A stretch of 64,000 bases of DNA, from the NCBI RefSeq assembly GCF_003594885.1, contig NZ_QZEZ01000004.1, forward strand, positions 191,629 through 255,628. The letters are read 5' to 3'. The notes under the pieces were generated by a model, which was not told the origin of the DNA, did not search any database, and saw only the letters and a list, made by a program, of their open reading frames with translations. Of this stretch, positions 50,454 to 58,877 are shown piece by piece (positions within the stretch are counted from its first letter, which is position 1; every line of letters starts with the position of its first letter). A program made the position numbers and the translations under genes. The stretch comes from Vallicoccus soli. Its GTDB lineage: Bacteria > Actinomycetota > Actinomycetes > Motilibacterales > Motilibacteraceae.

Positions 50454-51263
50454 ATGGGTGAGCGGATCGCGGTGCTCGGCGCCGGGAAGATGGGCGAGGC
50501 GCTGCTGTCCGGCATGCTGCGCGCCGGGCGCCCGGCGACCGACCTCGTCGTGAGCGTGCGGCGGGCCGAGCGCGGCGAGGAGCTGCGCGAGCGGTACGGC
50601 GTCGACGTCCTGCCGCTCGCGGACGCCGCTCGCGCCGCCACCACGCTCATCCTCGCGGTGAAGCCGCAGGACATGGGCGCGCTGCTCGACGAGCTCGCCC
50701 CGCACGTCGGGGCCGACCGCCTGGTCGTGTCCGCCGCCGCGGGCATCCCCGCCGCCGCCATCGAGCGCCGGCTCGCCCCCGGCGTCGCCGTGGTGCGGGT
50801 CATGTCCAACACGCCCGTCCTCGTCGACGAGGCGATGAGCGTGCTCTCGGCCGGCACCTCCGCCACCGCCGAGCACCTCGACCGGGCCGAGGAGCTCTTC
50901 GCGCCGGTCGGGCGGACCCTGCGGGTGCCCGAGGCCCAGCAGGACGCGGTGACGGCGCTGTCCGGCAGCGGCCCGGCGTACTTCTTCTACCTCGTCGAGG
51001 CCATGACCGACGCGGGCATCCTGCTCGGCCTGCCGCGCGCGGTCGCGCACGACCTCATCGTGCAGACGGCGGTCGGCGCGGCGACGATGCTGCGCGACTC
51101 GGGCGAGCACCCCGTGAAGCTGCGCGAGGCCGTCATGTCGCCGGCCGGCACGACGATCAGCGCGATCCGCGCCATGGAGGACCACGGGGTGCGCGCCGCC
51201 CTGCTCGCCGCCCTGGAGGCGGCCCGCGACCGCTCCCGCGAGCTCGCCTCAGGCCAGGGCTGA
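50454..51263 (+). CDS. proC: Pyrroline-5-carboxylate reductase
   Basis: A 269-residue enzyme for the last step of proline synthesis. NADPH-binding GAGKMG is at 9-14, and [19 protein letters not shown] and [29 protein letters not shown] are the substrate and dimerisation motifs. Complete length. It forms a single-gene unit ending in a hairpin shared with the DUF389 gene. Confidence 0.96.
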   Translation: MGERIAVLGAGKMGEALLSGMLRAGRPATDLVVSVRRAERGEELRERYGVDVLPLADAARAATTLILAVKPQDMGALLDELAPHVGADRLVVSAAAGIPAAAIERRLAPGVAVVRVMSNTPVLVDEAMSVLSAGTSATAEHLDRAEELFAPVGRTLRVPEAQQDAVTALSGSGPAYFFYLVEAMTDAGILLGLPRAVAHDLIVQTAVGAATMLRDSGEHPVKLREAVMSPAGTTISAIRAMEDHGVRAALLAALEAARDRSRELASGQG

Positions 51264-51276
51264 GCGCCCTCAGCCC
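51257..51276. terminator. Bidirectional hairpin containing both stop codons
   Basis: A perfect 8-bp stem GGGCTGAG/CTCAGCCC with a CGCC loop. The proC TGA is in the left arm and the stop of the DUF389 gene in the right arm. Confidence 0.65.
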
Positions 51277-52226
51277 GCCCCGGCGCCCGTACGGGGCCGC
51301 AGTCCCGCCCCGCGGCGGGCCCAGGCCCTGCGCTGCACGAGCAGGGTGAGCAGGCAGGCCAGCACGATCCCGGCCAGGTTGAGCACGAGCTGGACCGCCG
51401 AGCCCACGGCCTCGTCCGCGACCCCGTAGGCCACCGCCACCGCCGCGTTCGCCGCCGCCGGCACGGTGGTGACGGAGATGACGACGCCCACGAGCGCCCC
51501 GGACTTGGCCGAGGTGAGCGAGAGCGTGCCCGCCACCCCGGCGAGCAGGGCGACGACGAAGGACAGCGCGTCCGGGCGCCAGATGAAGTCGGTGAGGGGG
51601 CGGGGCGCCTCGAGGAGCGAGCGGTCGACCAGCCCCCACCAGGTCAGCAGCCAGGTCGAGAGGACCGTGGCGAGGGCGCCGACGGGGAAGCCGACGAGCA
51701 GCGCGGTCGCGGAGCGCGCCGCGGGGCGCCAGCGCCGCTGGACGAGGGCGACGCACGTGCCGGCGGTCGGGCCGAACTCCGGGCCGACGACCATCGCGCC
51801 GATGACGAGGATCGGCGAGTCCAGCAGCACCCCGATGCCGGCCAGCACGGTGGCGATCGCCATGAGGGCGAGGAAAGTGACCGACAGGGTCGACTCCTCC
51901 TGCGTCCCGGCCGCGACCTGCTCCCAGACGATGGCGTCGCTGCCGTGCCCCGGCGCCTCCTCCTCCGCCTCGCGGGCGCCGCGGGAGACCGACAGGTCGA
52001 CCGCGTCGAGGGTGAGCGCGCCGCGCTCCGCGACCCCGAGCGCCGTGAGGTCCTCGACCAGGCTGTCCGCCGCCTCGCGCGCCACGTCGGCGGTCACCAC
52101 GTCCCCGGGCGGCTGCACGGCGGCGCCCGGCAGGTGCACCACGTGGGTCACCCCCTCGTGGCGGGCGAGGAGCTCGTGCACCGCGGGGGTGCGGTCCGGC
52201 GGGACGATGAGGCGCAGGTGCAGCAC
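51270..52226 (-). CDS. DUF389 domain-containing membrane protein
   Basis: A 318-residue protein. The N-terminal 95 residues form a soluble ferredoxin-like domain (MLHLRLIVPPDRTPAVHELL), followed by at least six helices. LSVTFLALMAIATVLAGIGVLLDSPILVIGAMVVGPEFGPTAG is the DUF389 core. Function is unknown. The C-terminus is basic. GTG start, opposite strand to the efflux adaptor gene. Confidence 0.87.
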   Translation of the reverse strand: MLHLRLIVPPDRTPAVHELLARHEGVTHVVHLPGAAVQPPGDVVTADVAREAADSLVEDLTALGVAERGALTLDAVDLSVSRGAREAEEEAPGHGSDAIVWEQVAAGTQEESTLSVTFLALMAIATVLAGIGVLLDSPILVIGAMVVGPEFGPTAGTCVALVQRRWRPAARSATALLVGFPVGALATVLSTWLLTWWGLVDRSLLEAPRPLTDFIWRPDALSFVVALLAGVAGTLSLTSAKSGALVGVVISVTTVPAAANAAVAVAYGVADEAVGSAVQLVLNLAGIVLACLLTLLVQRRAWARRGAGLRPRTGAGAG

Positions 52227-52278
52227 CCGGGCACTCTGGCAGGAGCCGCTCGCCGGGCGCGTCCCGCGGTCCGCTCCC

Positions 52279-52284
52279 TAGGAT
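52279..52284 (+). promoter_or_regulatory. -10 hexamer TAGGAT, leaderless-type promoter
   Basis: It ends 6 nt before the GTG of the efflux adaptor gene. Confidence 0.4.
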
Positions 52285-52290
52285 GAGGCG

Positions 52291-53649
52291 GTGAGGGGAC
52301 CCCGTACGACGCGCGTCGTCGCGCCCGCCGTGCTCGCCGCGCTCCTGGCGCTGACCGGCTGCAGCGGCGAGGAGGCCCCCGACGTCGAGGTGGCCGAGGT
52401 CGGCCTCGCCACGGTCTCCGAGGTCGTCGAGGCGCCCGGCACCGTCACGGCCCGCGCCACCGGCAGCGTGTCGGCGCCCGCCGCGGGCACCGTGGCGGTC
52501 CTGCGCGTCGAGGACGGGCAGCGGGTGCGCGCCGGGGCCGAGCTGCTGCGCATCGACTCGCCCGACGCGGAGGCGGCGCTGCGCGAGGCGCGGGCCGCCG
52601 ACGAGGACGCGGCCTCCGCCGGGCAGGTCGACCTGCCCGGCACCGACCTCGGCGCCGAGCAGGACGCCGCCGACGCCGCCGCCGAGACCGCGTTCGCGCG
52701 GGCGCGCCGCACCGCCGCCCTCGTCCCCGACGGGCCGGCCCGGGCGCAGGCGCTCGCCGCCGTCGACGCCGCCCGCGCCCAGTACGACGCCGCCCGCGCC
52801 CAGGCCCGCGACGCCGCGCGCCGCTTCGACGCCGGCCTCGCCTCGCTGGGGGAAGCGCTGTCCTCGCTCGGGCAGGCGCAGCGGGTGCAGACCCGCGCCG
52901 CCCTCGCCGCCGCCGAGCGCACCGTCGACGCGCTCGTCGTGCGCGCCCCCGTGGGCGGGGTGGTCAGCCTCGGCGCCCGCGCCGGCGGCGACGCGCCCGC
53001 CGGGGACCTCGGGGACGTCGCGGCGGACCTCCCCGCGGACCTGCAGGGCGCGGCGGGCGCCCTCCTGGGCGGCGGGGGCGGCGGCGGCGACGCCGTCGAG
53101 GGGCAGGTCGCCGTCGGGTCGCCGGTCACCGCGGGGCAGGAGCTCCTCACCGTCACCGACGTCTCCGCCCTGTCCCTCACCGCGCAGGTCGACGAGACCG
53201 ACGTCCTGCTCGTGCGCCCGGGCGTGCGGGCGAGCGTCGAGCTCGACGCGGTGCCCGGGGCGTCGTACGGCGCCGTCGTGCAGTCCGTCGACGTGCAGCC
53301 CACGACGTCGGCCGTCGGCGGCGTCACGTACGCGGTCCGCCTCGCCCTCGGACCCGGCGAGGACGGCGACGGGGCGCGCGCGCCGCGGCCCCGGCCCGGG
53401 ATGAGCGCCGTCGTGGGCCTCGAGGTGCGCCGGGCCGAGGACGCCGTCGCGGTGCCGGCGTCCGCCGTGTTCCAGGACGGCGCCGACCGGGCGGTGTGGG
53501 TCGCCGACGGCGGGGCGGCCGAGCGGCGCGTGGTCCGGGTCGGCGCCGAGGGCGAGGAGGCCGTGCAGGTCGTCGAGGGCCTGCGGGCGGGGGAGCGCGT
53601 CGTGGTCTCGGGGGCCGACCGGGTGCAGGAGGGCCAGGAGCTGCCGTGA
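52291..53649 (+). CDS. Efflux periplasmic adaptor-like lipoprotein (MacA/HlyD family)
   Basis: A 452-residue membrane-fusion protein. A lipobox ends at Cys24 (LALTGC). A biotinyl-lipoyl-like half (VSAPAAGTVAVLRVEDGQRVRAGAELLRID) precedes a long Ala-rich alpha-helical hairpin (about 95-210), the second lipoyl half (VVRAPVGGVVSLGA) and beta-barrel domains; a Gly-rich linker is inserted near 262. In a monoderm actinobacterium such adaptors reach into the wall region. It is the first gene of a three-gene set with MacB-type ATPase and permease and a 4-base overlap to the next gene. Confidence 0.87.
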   Translation: MRGPRTTRVVAPAVLAALLALTGCSGEEAPDVEVAEVGLATVSEVVEAPGTVTARATGSVSAPAAGTVAVLRVEDGQRVRAGAELLRIDSPDAEAALREARAADEDAASAGQVDLPGTDLGAEQDAADAAAETAFARARRTAALVPDGPARAQALAAVDAARAQYDAARAQARDAARRFDAGLASLGEALSSLGQAQRVQTRAALAAAERTVDALVVRAPVGGVVSLGARAGGDAPAGDLGDVAADLPADLQGAAGALLGGGGGGGDAVEGQVAVGSPVTAGQELLTVTDVSALSLTAQVDETDVLLVRPGVRASVELDAVPGASYGAVVQSVDVQPTTSAVGGVTYAVRLALGPGEDGDGARAPRPRPGMSAVVGLEVRRAEDAVAVPASAVFQDGADRAVWVADGGAAERRVVRVGAEGEEAVQVVEGLRAGERVVVSGADRVQEGQELP

Positions 53650-54350
53650 CCGGTCCGGCCCCCGCCGTCGAGGCCGTCGACGTCACCCGCTCGTACGCCC
53701 TCGAGGGCGTCACCGTCGAGGCGCTGCGCGGGGTGTCCCTGCGCGTGGACCAGGGCGAGTACGCCGCCGTGGTCGGCCCCTCCGGCTCCGGCAAGTCCAC
53801 CCTCATGCACCTGCTCGGCTGCCTGGACCGCCCGACGAGCGGCGTGCTGCGCATCGGCGGGCGCGACGTCGCCGAGCTCGGCGACACCGAGCTGGCGCGG
53901 CTGCGCAACGAGACCATCGGGTTCGTGTTCCAGGCGTTCCAGCTGCTCTCGCGCACCAGCGCCCTGGAGAACGTCGGCCTGCCCCTCGTCTACCGCGGGG
54001 TCGGGCGGGCCGAGCGGCGCGAGCGGGCGCGCGCGGCGCTCGAGGCCGTGGGCCTGGGGCACCGCACCGGGCACCGGCCGGCGCAGATGTCCGGCGGCGA
54101 GCAGCAGCGGGTCGCCATCGCCCGGGCCCTCGTCGGCGAGCCGCAGCTGCTCCTCGCGGACGAGCCCACGGGCAACCTCGACACCCGCAACGGCGCGGAG
54201 GTCATGGCGATCCTCGAGCGGCTCAACGCCGAGCGCGGCGTCGCCGTCGTGCTCGTCACGCACGACCTCGAGGTCGCCGCCCGCGCCCGCCGCCAGGTGC
54301 GGGTGCGCGACGGCCTCGTCGAGAGCGACAGCGCGGCGGCCGGCGCGTGA
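53646..54350 (+). CDS. MacB-type ABC transporter ATP-binding protein
   Basis: A 234-residue ATPase. Walker A GPSGSGKST, signature MSGGEQQR, Walker B LLLADEPTGNLDT and H-loop VTHDLE are all intact. GTG 53646 overlaps the adaptor stop and its stop overlaps the permease GTG, so a tripartite efflux complex is co-translated. Confidence 0.93.
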   Translation: MTGPAPAVEAVDVTRSYALEGVTVEALRGVSLRVDQGEYAAVVGPSGSGKSTLMHLLGCLDRPTSGVLRIGGRDVAELGDTELARLRNETIGFVFQAFQLLSRTSALENVGLPLVYRGVGRAERRERARAALEAVGLGHRTGHRPAQMSGGEQQRVAIARALVGEPQLLLADEPTGNLDTRNGAEVMAILERLNAERGVAVVLVTHDLEVAARARRQVRVRDGLVESDSAAAGA

Positions 54351-55540
54351 GGGTCGCCGAGGGCCTGCGGGTCGCGCTCGACGCGCTGCGCGCCAACCGG
54401 CTGCGGAGCCTGCTCACCATGCTCGGCGTCGTCATCGGCGTCTCCGCCGTCGTCGTCCTCGTGGCGATCGGCGCCGGGGCCCAGCGCGAGGTCGAGTCCC
54501 AGGTCGAGGGGCTCGGGTCCAACCTCATCGTCGTCCTGCCCGGGCGCATCGACCTCAGCGGCGGCGGCGGCGCCCCCAGCGTCAGCCGGCTCCAGCTCGA
54601 CGACGTCGAGGCGCTGGAGCGGGTCGTCGGCCGCGAGGACTCGGTGACGACGACCATCGCGTCCGGGGAGAGCGTGCGCGTCGGCGCCCGCGAGGCCTTC
54701 GCCTCGGTCAACGGCACGACCGAGTCGACGCCGGAGGTGTTCAACCGCCCGCTCGCCCGCGGCAGCTACTTCCGCGAGGCCGACGTCGACACCCGCCGCC
54801 GGGTCGTGGTCCTCGGCTCGGCCATCGCCGAGCGCCTCTTCCCGGGCGCCGACCCGCTCGGCCGGCAGGTCACCATCGCCGGGGTGCGCTTCCGCGTCGT
54901 CGGGGTGTTCGCCGAGACCGGCGAGGCGTTCGGCGTCAGCCGCGACACCGAGGTGCACATCCCCGTCACCGCGGCCCAGCGCCTGCTCGGCGTGCAGAAC
55001 GTCGACGGCCTCGTCGTCAAGGCGCCCACGGCGGACGACGTCGAGCCCCTGCAGCGCGCCCTGCTCGCCGCGCTCGACGACCGCTACCCCGACGAGGAGT
55101 TCTCCGCGGTCACGCAGACCCAGATCCTCGGCACCATCGGGCGCATCCTCGGCCTGCTCACCGCCGTCCTGGCGGCCATCGCCGGCATCAGCCTGCTCGT
55201 GGGCGGCGTCGGCGTCAGCAACATCATGCTCGTCTCCGTGCGCGAGCGGACCCGCGAGATCGGCCTGCGCAAGGCCCTCGGTGCGCGCCAGCGCGACATC
55301 CTCCTGCAGTTCCTCGCCGAGGCCGTCCTGCTCTGCGTCGTCGGCGGCCTGCTCGGCATCGGCCTCGGCGTCGGGGTCTCCCTGCTCGTCGACGCCGTGT
55401 CGCCCCTCCCCGCCGTCATCGCCTGGTGGTCTCCGGTCCTGGCCTTCGCGGTGTCGGTGGGCGTCGGCGTCTTCTTCGGCGTCGTCCCCGCCCGCCGCGC
55501 CGGCCGCCTCGACCCCGTCGTCGCGCTCCGCGCGGAGTAG
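54347..55540 (+). CDS. MacB-type FtsX-like ABC transporter permease
   Basis: A 397-residue permease: one N-terminal helix (MLGVVIGVSAVVVLVAIGAG), a large extracytoplasmic MacB_PCD domain (about 50-260) and three C-terminal helices with the FtsX motif VSVRERTREIGLRKALGARQRDI. Type VII ABC architecture. It is the last gene of the unit, followed by a repeat-filled gap. Confidence 0.93.
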   Translation: MRVAEGLRVALDALRANRLRSLLTMLGVVIGVSAVVVLVAIGAGAQREVESQVEGLGSNLIVVLPGRIDLSGGGGAPSVSRLQLDDVEALERVVGREDSVTTTIASGESVRVGAREAFASVNGTTESTPEVFNRPLARGSYFREADVDTRRRVVVLGSAIAERLFPGADPLGRQVTIAGVRFRVVGVFAETGEAFGVSRDTEVHIPVTAAQRLLGVQNVDGLVVKAPTADDVEPLQRALLAALDDRYPDEEFSAVTQTQILGTIGRILGLLTAVLAAIAGISLLVGGVGVSNIMLVSVRERTREIGLRKALGARQRDILLQFLAEAVLLCVVGGLLGIGLGVGVSLLVDAVSPLPAVIAWWSPVLAFAVSVGVGVFFGVVPARRAGRLDPVVALRAE

Positions 55541-55594
55541 CCGCCGCCTGCGCCCGTCCGCGGGCCGGGACCGCCGCGGGTGCGCACCCCGGGG

Positions 55595-55887
55595 TGTCCG
55601 CTTCGCGCACACGACGGGCCTCCCGGGGCGGCGCGCCCTGCGCGCGGCGCCGGGACACGCCGGGCGCCGGGTGCGCGGACGGGGACAGGGCGTGGGCGTC
55701 CGCGGCGGTCGGGGTGCGCGCGCTGCGGGGCGGGGCGACCCGGGCCGTCGTACGGCCCCCGCCCGCCGGCCGCGCCCCCGGGCTGTCCGCTCCGCGCACA
55801 CCACGGGCCTCCCGGGGCGGCGCGTCCTGCGCTCGGCGCCGGGACACGCCGTGCGCTGGGTGCGCGGAGCGGGCAGGGGGTGGGCGT
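55595..55887. repeat. Two imperfect direct copies of a 105-bp GC-rich element
   Basis: 55595-55699 and 55784-55887 align over their whole length with about a dozen changes and one 1-bp indel. Each begins TGTCCGC and contains GGGACACGC about 60 bp later, which can fold back on the start. The two copies and their GC-rich spacer fill most of the 404-bp gap between the efflux permease and the AcuC-like gene. I see no gene in it. Confidence 0.75.
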
Positions 55888-55931
55888 ACCCCGCAGCCCC
55901 CGCAGCCCCCGCCGCCCCGAGCCCCCGGGGG

Positions 55932-55937
55932 TAGCGT
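55932..55937 (+). promoter_or_regulatory. -10 hexamer TAGCGT, leaderless-type promoter
   Basis: It ends 7 nt before the ATG of the AcuC-like gene. Confidence 0.45.
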
Positions 55938-55944
55938 GCGCGGC

Positions 55945-57132
55945 ATGAGCGTGTCGCTGCACGTGGTCTGGGACGACGCGTTCCTCGCGTACGACTTCGG
56001 CCCCTTCCACCCCATGGCGCCGGTGCGGGTGGACCTCACGGTGCGCCTGGCCCGCGAGCTCGGCGTCCTCGCCCGGCCCGGGGTCGAGGTGTCCGACGCG
56101 CCGCTCGCGGACGACGCGCTGCTGGAGCGGGTGCACGACCCGGCGTACGTCGCCGCGGTGCGCGCCGCCGGGGCGGACCCGCGGGGGTGCGACGGCTCCT
56201 GGGGGCTCGGCACCGACGACAACCCGGCCTTCGCGGGCATGCACGAGGCGAGCGCGCACGTCGCCGGGGCCACCGCGCAGTGCGCCGAGCGGGTGTGGCG
56301 CGGCGAGGCCCGGCACGCGGTGAACGTGGCGGGCGGGCTGCACCACGCGGGGCGGGCGGCCGCGTCCGGGTTCTGCGTCTACAACGACCCCGCCGTCGGC
56401 ATCGCCCGGCTGCTCGAGCTCGGCGCCGAGCGGGTCGCGTACGTCGACGTCGACGTCCACCACGGCGACGGGGTGCAGGACATCTTCTGGGACGACCCGC
56501 GGGTGCTCACCGTGTCCGTCCACGAGTCGGGGCGGGCGCTCTTCCCCGGCACCGGGTGGCCGTACGAGACGGGCGGGCCGGGCGCGGAGGGGAGCGCGGC
56601 CAACCTCGCGCTGCCGGCCGGGACCGGGGACGGCGCGTGGCTGCGCGCCTTCCACGCGGTGGTGCCGCACCTGCTGCGCGCCTTCGCCCCGCAGGTGCTC
56701 GTCACCCAGCACGGCTGCGACAGCCACTTCCTCGACCCGCTCGCGCACCTCGCGCTGAGCGTGGACGCGCAGCGCGCCTCGTACGCCGCCCTGCACGACC
56801 TGGCGCACGAGCTGTGCGGCGGGCGCTGGGTCGCCCTGGGGGGCGGCGGGTACGAGGTCGTCGACGTCGTGCCGCGCGCCTGGACGCACCTGCTCGCCGA
56901 GGCCGCCGGCCACCCGCTCGACCCGGCGACGCCGGTGCCCGCGGGCTGGCGCGAGCACGTCGTCGCGTCGCTGGGGCGCCAGCCGCCGGCGCGGATGACC
57001 GACGGCAACGACGGCGCGTACGTCCCCTGGTCGCGCGGCTACGACCCGGCGGACCCCGTCGACCAGGCGGTGCTCGCGACCCGCTCGGCCGTCTTCCCGC
57101 TGCACGGGCTGGACCCCCTGCTCGAGGAGTAG
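55945..57132 (+). CDS. acuC: Acetoin utilization protein AcuC-like deacetylase
   Basis: A 395-residue class I-type histone deacetylase fold. Zinc and catalytic elements are in GLHHAG, YVDVDVHHGDGVQDIFW and VTQHGCDSH (AcuC-type H-G-C-D). AcuC removes acetyl groups from acetyl-CoA synthetase in Bacillus; here protein or small-molecule deacetylation is possible. In-frame ATG 55945 with a tight -10 argues for a leaderless start. Confidence 0.9.
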   Translation: MSVSLHVVWDDAFLAYDFGPFHPMAPVRVDLTVRLARELGVLARPGVEVSDAPLADDALLERVHDPAYVAAVRAAGADPRGCDGSWGLGTDDNPAFAGMHEASAHVAGATAQCAERVWRGEARHAVNVAGGLHHAGRAAASGFCVYNDPAVGIARLLELGAERVAYVDVDVHHGDGVQDIFWDDPRVLTVSVHESGRALFPGTGWPYETGGPGAEGSAANLALPAGTGDGAWLRAFHAVVPHLLRAFAPQVLVTQHGCDSHFLDPLAHLALSVDAQRASYAALHDLAHELCGGRWVALGGGGYEVVDVVPRAWTHLLAEAAGHPLDPATPVPAGWREHVVASLGRQPPARMTDGNDGAYVPWSRGYDPADPVDQAVLATRSAVFPLHGLDPLLEE

Positions 57133-57172
57133 CGGCGGCAGCACCCGTGGGCGCGTACCACAGCGGACCCCC

Positions 57173-57178
57173 TAGGCT
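57173..57178 (+). promoter_or_regulatory. Candidate -10 (TAGGCT) of the excisionase-type regulator gene
   Basis: It lies about 70 nt before ATG 57247, leaving a leader that contains the hairpin at 57197-57224. Confidence 0.4.
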
Positions 57179-57196
57179 GTGCAGCGACGCGCGGGA

Positions 57197-57224
57197 CGCC
57201 CGGCGGTGGGGAAGCCGCCGGGCG
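57197..57224 (+). other. Hairpin in the 5' leader of the excisionase-type regulator
   Basis: 10-bp arms CGCCCGGCGG / CCGCCGGGCG with an 8-nt loop, 22 nt before the ATG and just ahead of the GGGAG ribosome site. Confidence 0.45.
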
Positions 57225-57246
57225 CCGCGCGGACAGGGAGCGCGCC

Positions 57247-57486
57247 ATGCCGTCTGCACCGACGCCGTCGCCCCGGGGGAGCACCCCCCGCGGCGACCGT
57301 CCGCTGTCCGAGGTCGTCTTCCTCACCGTCGCCGAGGTGGCCGCCGTGATGCGCGTGTCGAAGATGACCGTCTACCGCCTCGTGCACGCGGGCGAGCTGC
57401 CGGCGGTCAAGGTGGGGCGCTCCTACCGGGTCCCGGAGCAGGCGGTCCACGACTACCTGCGCGGCGCGTACGTCGAGACCGCCTGA
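57247..57486 (+). CDS. Excisionase-family helix-turn-helix DNA-binding protein
   Basis: A 79-residue MerR-like (HTH_17) single-domain protein: FLTVAEVAAVMRVSKMTVYRLVHAGELPAVKVGRSYRVPEQAVHDYL. The first 20 residues are a Pro/Ser-rich tail. Proteins of this kind next to the bS22 gene are conserved across actinobacteria and are not phage excisionases. Its targets are unknown. The gene could regulate itself through the leader hairpin region. Confidence 0.9.
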   Translation: MPSAPTPSPRGSTPRGDRPLSEVVFLTVAEVAAVMRVSKMTVYRLVHAGELPAVKVGRSYRVPEQAVHDYLRGAYVETA

Positions 57487-57527
57487 GCCCTCCCGGCCGC
57501 GCCGCCCACCGCCCCCTCGGGTGCGGG

Positions 57528-57533
57528 TAGGCT
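57528..57533 (+). promoter_or_regulatory. Candidate -10 (TAGGCT) before the bS22 gene
   Basis: It lies 71 nt before GTG 57605 in a 118-bp gap. Confidence 0.4.
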
Positions 57534-57604
57534 GGCGCGGATCGTCGGGGTGCGCCGTGCGCGCCCCGCTCCGCCGTCCGTACCACCTCGAGGGGCTCGT
57601 CCAC

Positions 57605-57706
57605 GTGGGTTCTGTCATCAAGAAGCGCCGCAAGCGCATGGCGAAGAAGAAGCACCGCAAGCTGCTGAAGCGCACCCGCGTGCAGCGCCGCCAGGGCAAG
57701 AAGTAG
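57605..57706 (+). CDS. Small ribosomal subunit protein bS22 (AURKAIP1/COX24 domain)
   Basis: A 33-residue, extremely basic protein (MGSVIKKRRKRMAKKKHRKL and onward). KKRRKRMAKKKHRKLLKRTR is the AURKAIP1/COX24 signature found in the actinobacterial 30S ribosome near the decoding centre. GTG 57605 is the family's usual start (MGSVIKKRRKRM). The small size escapes many gene callers. Confidence 0.95.
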   Translation: MGSVIKKRRKRMAKKKHRKLLKRTRVQRRQGKK

Positions 57707-57797
57707 GCAGCACCGCAGCGGCGCGGCCCCGCCCGCCGGTCCCCGCGACCGGCGGGCGGCTGCGCCCTGCGGTCGGGGAGCGGGTCGAGGGGGTGCG

Positions 57798-58877
57798 GTG
57801 GGCCGGGTCGTGATGGTGACCGGGGTGTCCCGCCAGCTCGGCGGGCGCTTCGCCCGCGCCCTGCAGGACCGCCGGGCGCTGCCCGGCGGCGAGCGGGTGG
57901 ACCGGGTCATCGGCGTCGACGTCGTCCCGCCGCAGCGCGACCTCGGCGCGACCGAGTTCGTCCGCGCCGACATCCGCAACCCGATCATCGCCCGGGTCAT
58001 CGCCCGGGCCGAGGTCGACACGGTGGTCCACCTCGGGGTCATCGCCACGCCCCGCAGCGCGGGCGGGCGCTCCTCGATGAAGGAGATCAACGTCATCGGC
58101 ACGATGCAGCTGCTCGCCGCGTGCCAGGGCGCGCCGTCGGTGCGCCGCCTCGTGGTCAAGAGCTCGGCGAGCGTCTACGGCTCCTCCGCCAAGGACCCCG
58201 CGCTCTTCACCGAGGACATGGAGCCGCGCGAGCTGCCGCGCTCGGGGTTCGCGAAGGACTCCACGGAGGTCGAGGGGTACGTCCGCGGCTTCGCCCGCCG
58301 CCGCGCCGACGTCGCGGTGAGCGTCCTGCGGCTGGCCAACGTGTGCGGCCCGGGCGTCGACACGGCCCTCACCGACTACCTCTCGATGCCGGTCGTGCCC
58401 ATGCCGCTCGGCTTCGACGGCCGGCTGCAGCTGCTGCACGAGGACGACGCCCTCGAGGTGCTGCGCCGCTGCGCGCTCGGCCAGCACGCGGGCACCTTCA
58501 ACGTCGCGGGGGAGGGCGTGCTGCTCATGTCGCAGGCGGTCCGCCGGGCCGGGCGCACCCCCGTGCACGTGCCGGCCGGGCTCGGAGGCAGCGTCGGCCA
58601 GCTCGCCCGCCGCGCCGGGTTCGCCGACGTCTCGCACGAGCAGATGGCCTTCCTCAGCCACGGCCGGGTGCTCGACTGCACCCGGGCCCGCGAGGAGCTC
58701 GGGTTCGTCCCGGCGCGCTCCACCGCGGCGACCTGGGACGACTTCTGCTCGGCCCGCGGGCTCGGCTCCTCGCCGCTGCTGGCGGCCGCCGGCCGCGCGG
58801 GCTCGGCGCTGGCCCGCGCCGCCGGGCTCGAGGGCGTCCTGCCCGGCCCCGCCCGGCAGGGGGGTGCCCGTGCCTGA
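57798..58877 (+). CDS. NAD-dependent epimerase/dehydratase family protein, degenerate active site
   Basis: A 359-residue extended SDR. TGVSRQLGGRFARAL replaces the usual TGxxGxxG loop, the VVHLGVIATPRS segment fits the coenzyme pocket and SSASVYGSS is the Ser motif. The usual YxxxK is FAKDS (Phe for Tyr, Ser for Lys) in SGFAKDSTEVEGYV, so classical chemistry is unlikely. It may be a structural or sensor protein. A homologue follows bS22 in many actinobacteria as I recall. It overlaps the acyltransferase gene by 14 bases. Confidence 0.82.
   Translation: MGRVVMVTGVSRQLGGRFARALQDRRALPGGERVDRVIGVDVVPPQRDLGATEFVRADIRNPIIARVIARAEVDTVVHLGVIATPRSAGGRSSMKEINVIGTMQLLAACQGAPSVRRLVVKSSASVYGSSAKDPALFTEDMEPRELPRSGFAKDSTEVEGYVRGFARRRADVAVSVLRLANVCGPGVDTALTDYLSMPVVPMPLGFDGRLQLLHEDDALEVLRRCALGQHAGTFNVAGEGVLLMSQAVRRAGRTPVHVPAGLGGSVGQLARRAGFADVSHEQMAFLSHGRVLDCTRAREELGFVPARSTAATWDDFCSARGLGSSPLLAAAGRAGSALARAAGLEGVLPGPARQGGARA

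Noticed and set aside
55541..55944. Short peptides rich in Arg/Ala in the gap before acuC
   Set aside because: They arise from the duplicated GC-rich element, differ in frame between copies and lack ribosome sites.
57247..57486. Phage excisionase marking an integrated element
   Set aside because: No integrase, att repeats or phage genes are present, and the gene sits next to bS22 in what looks like conserved core order.
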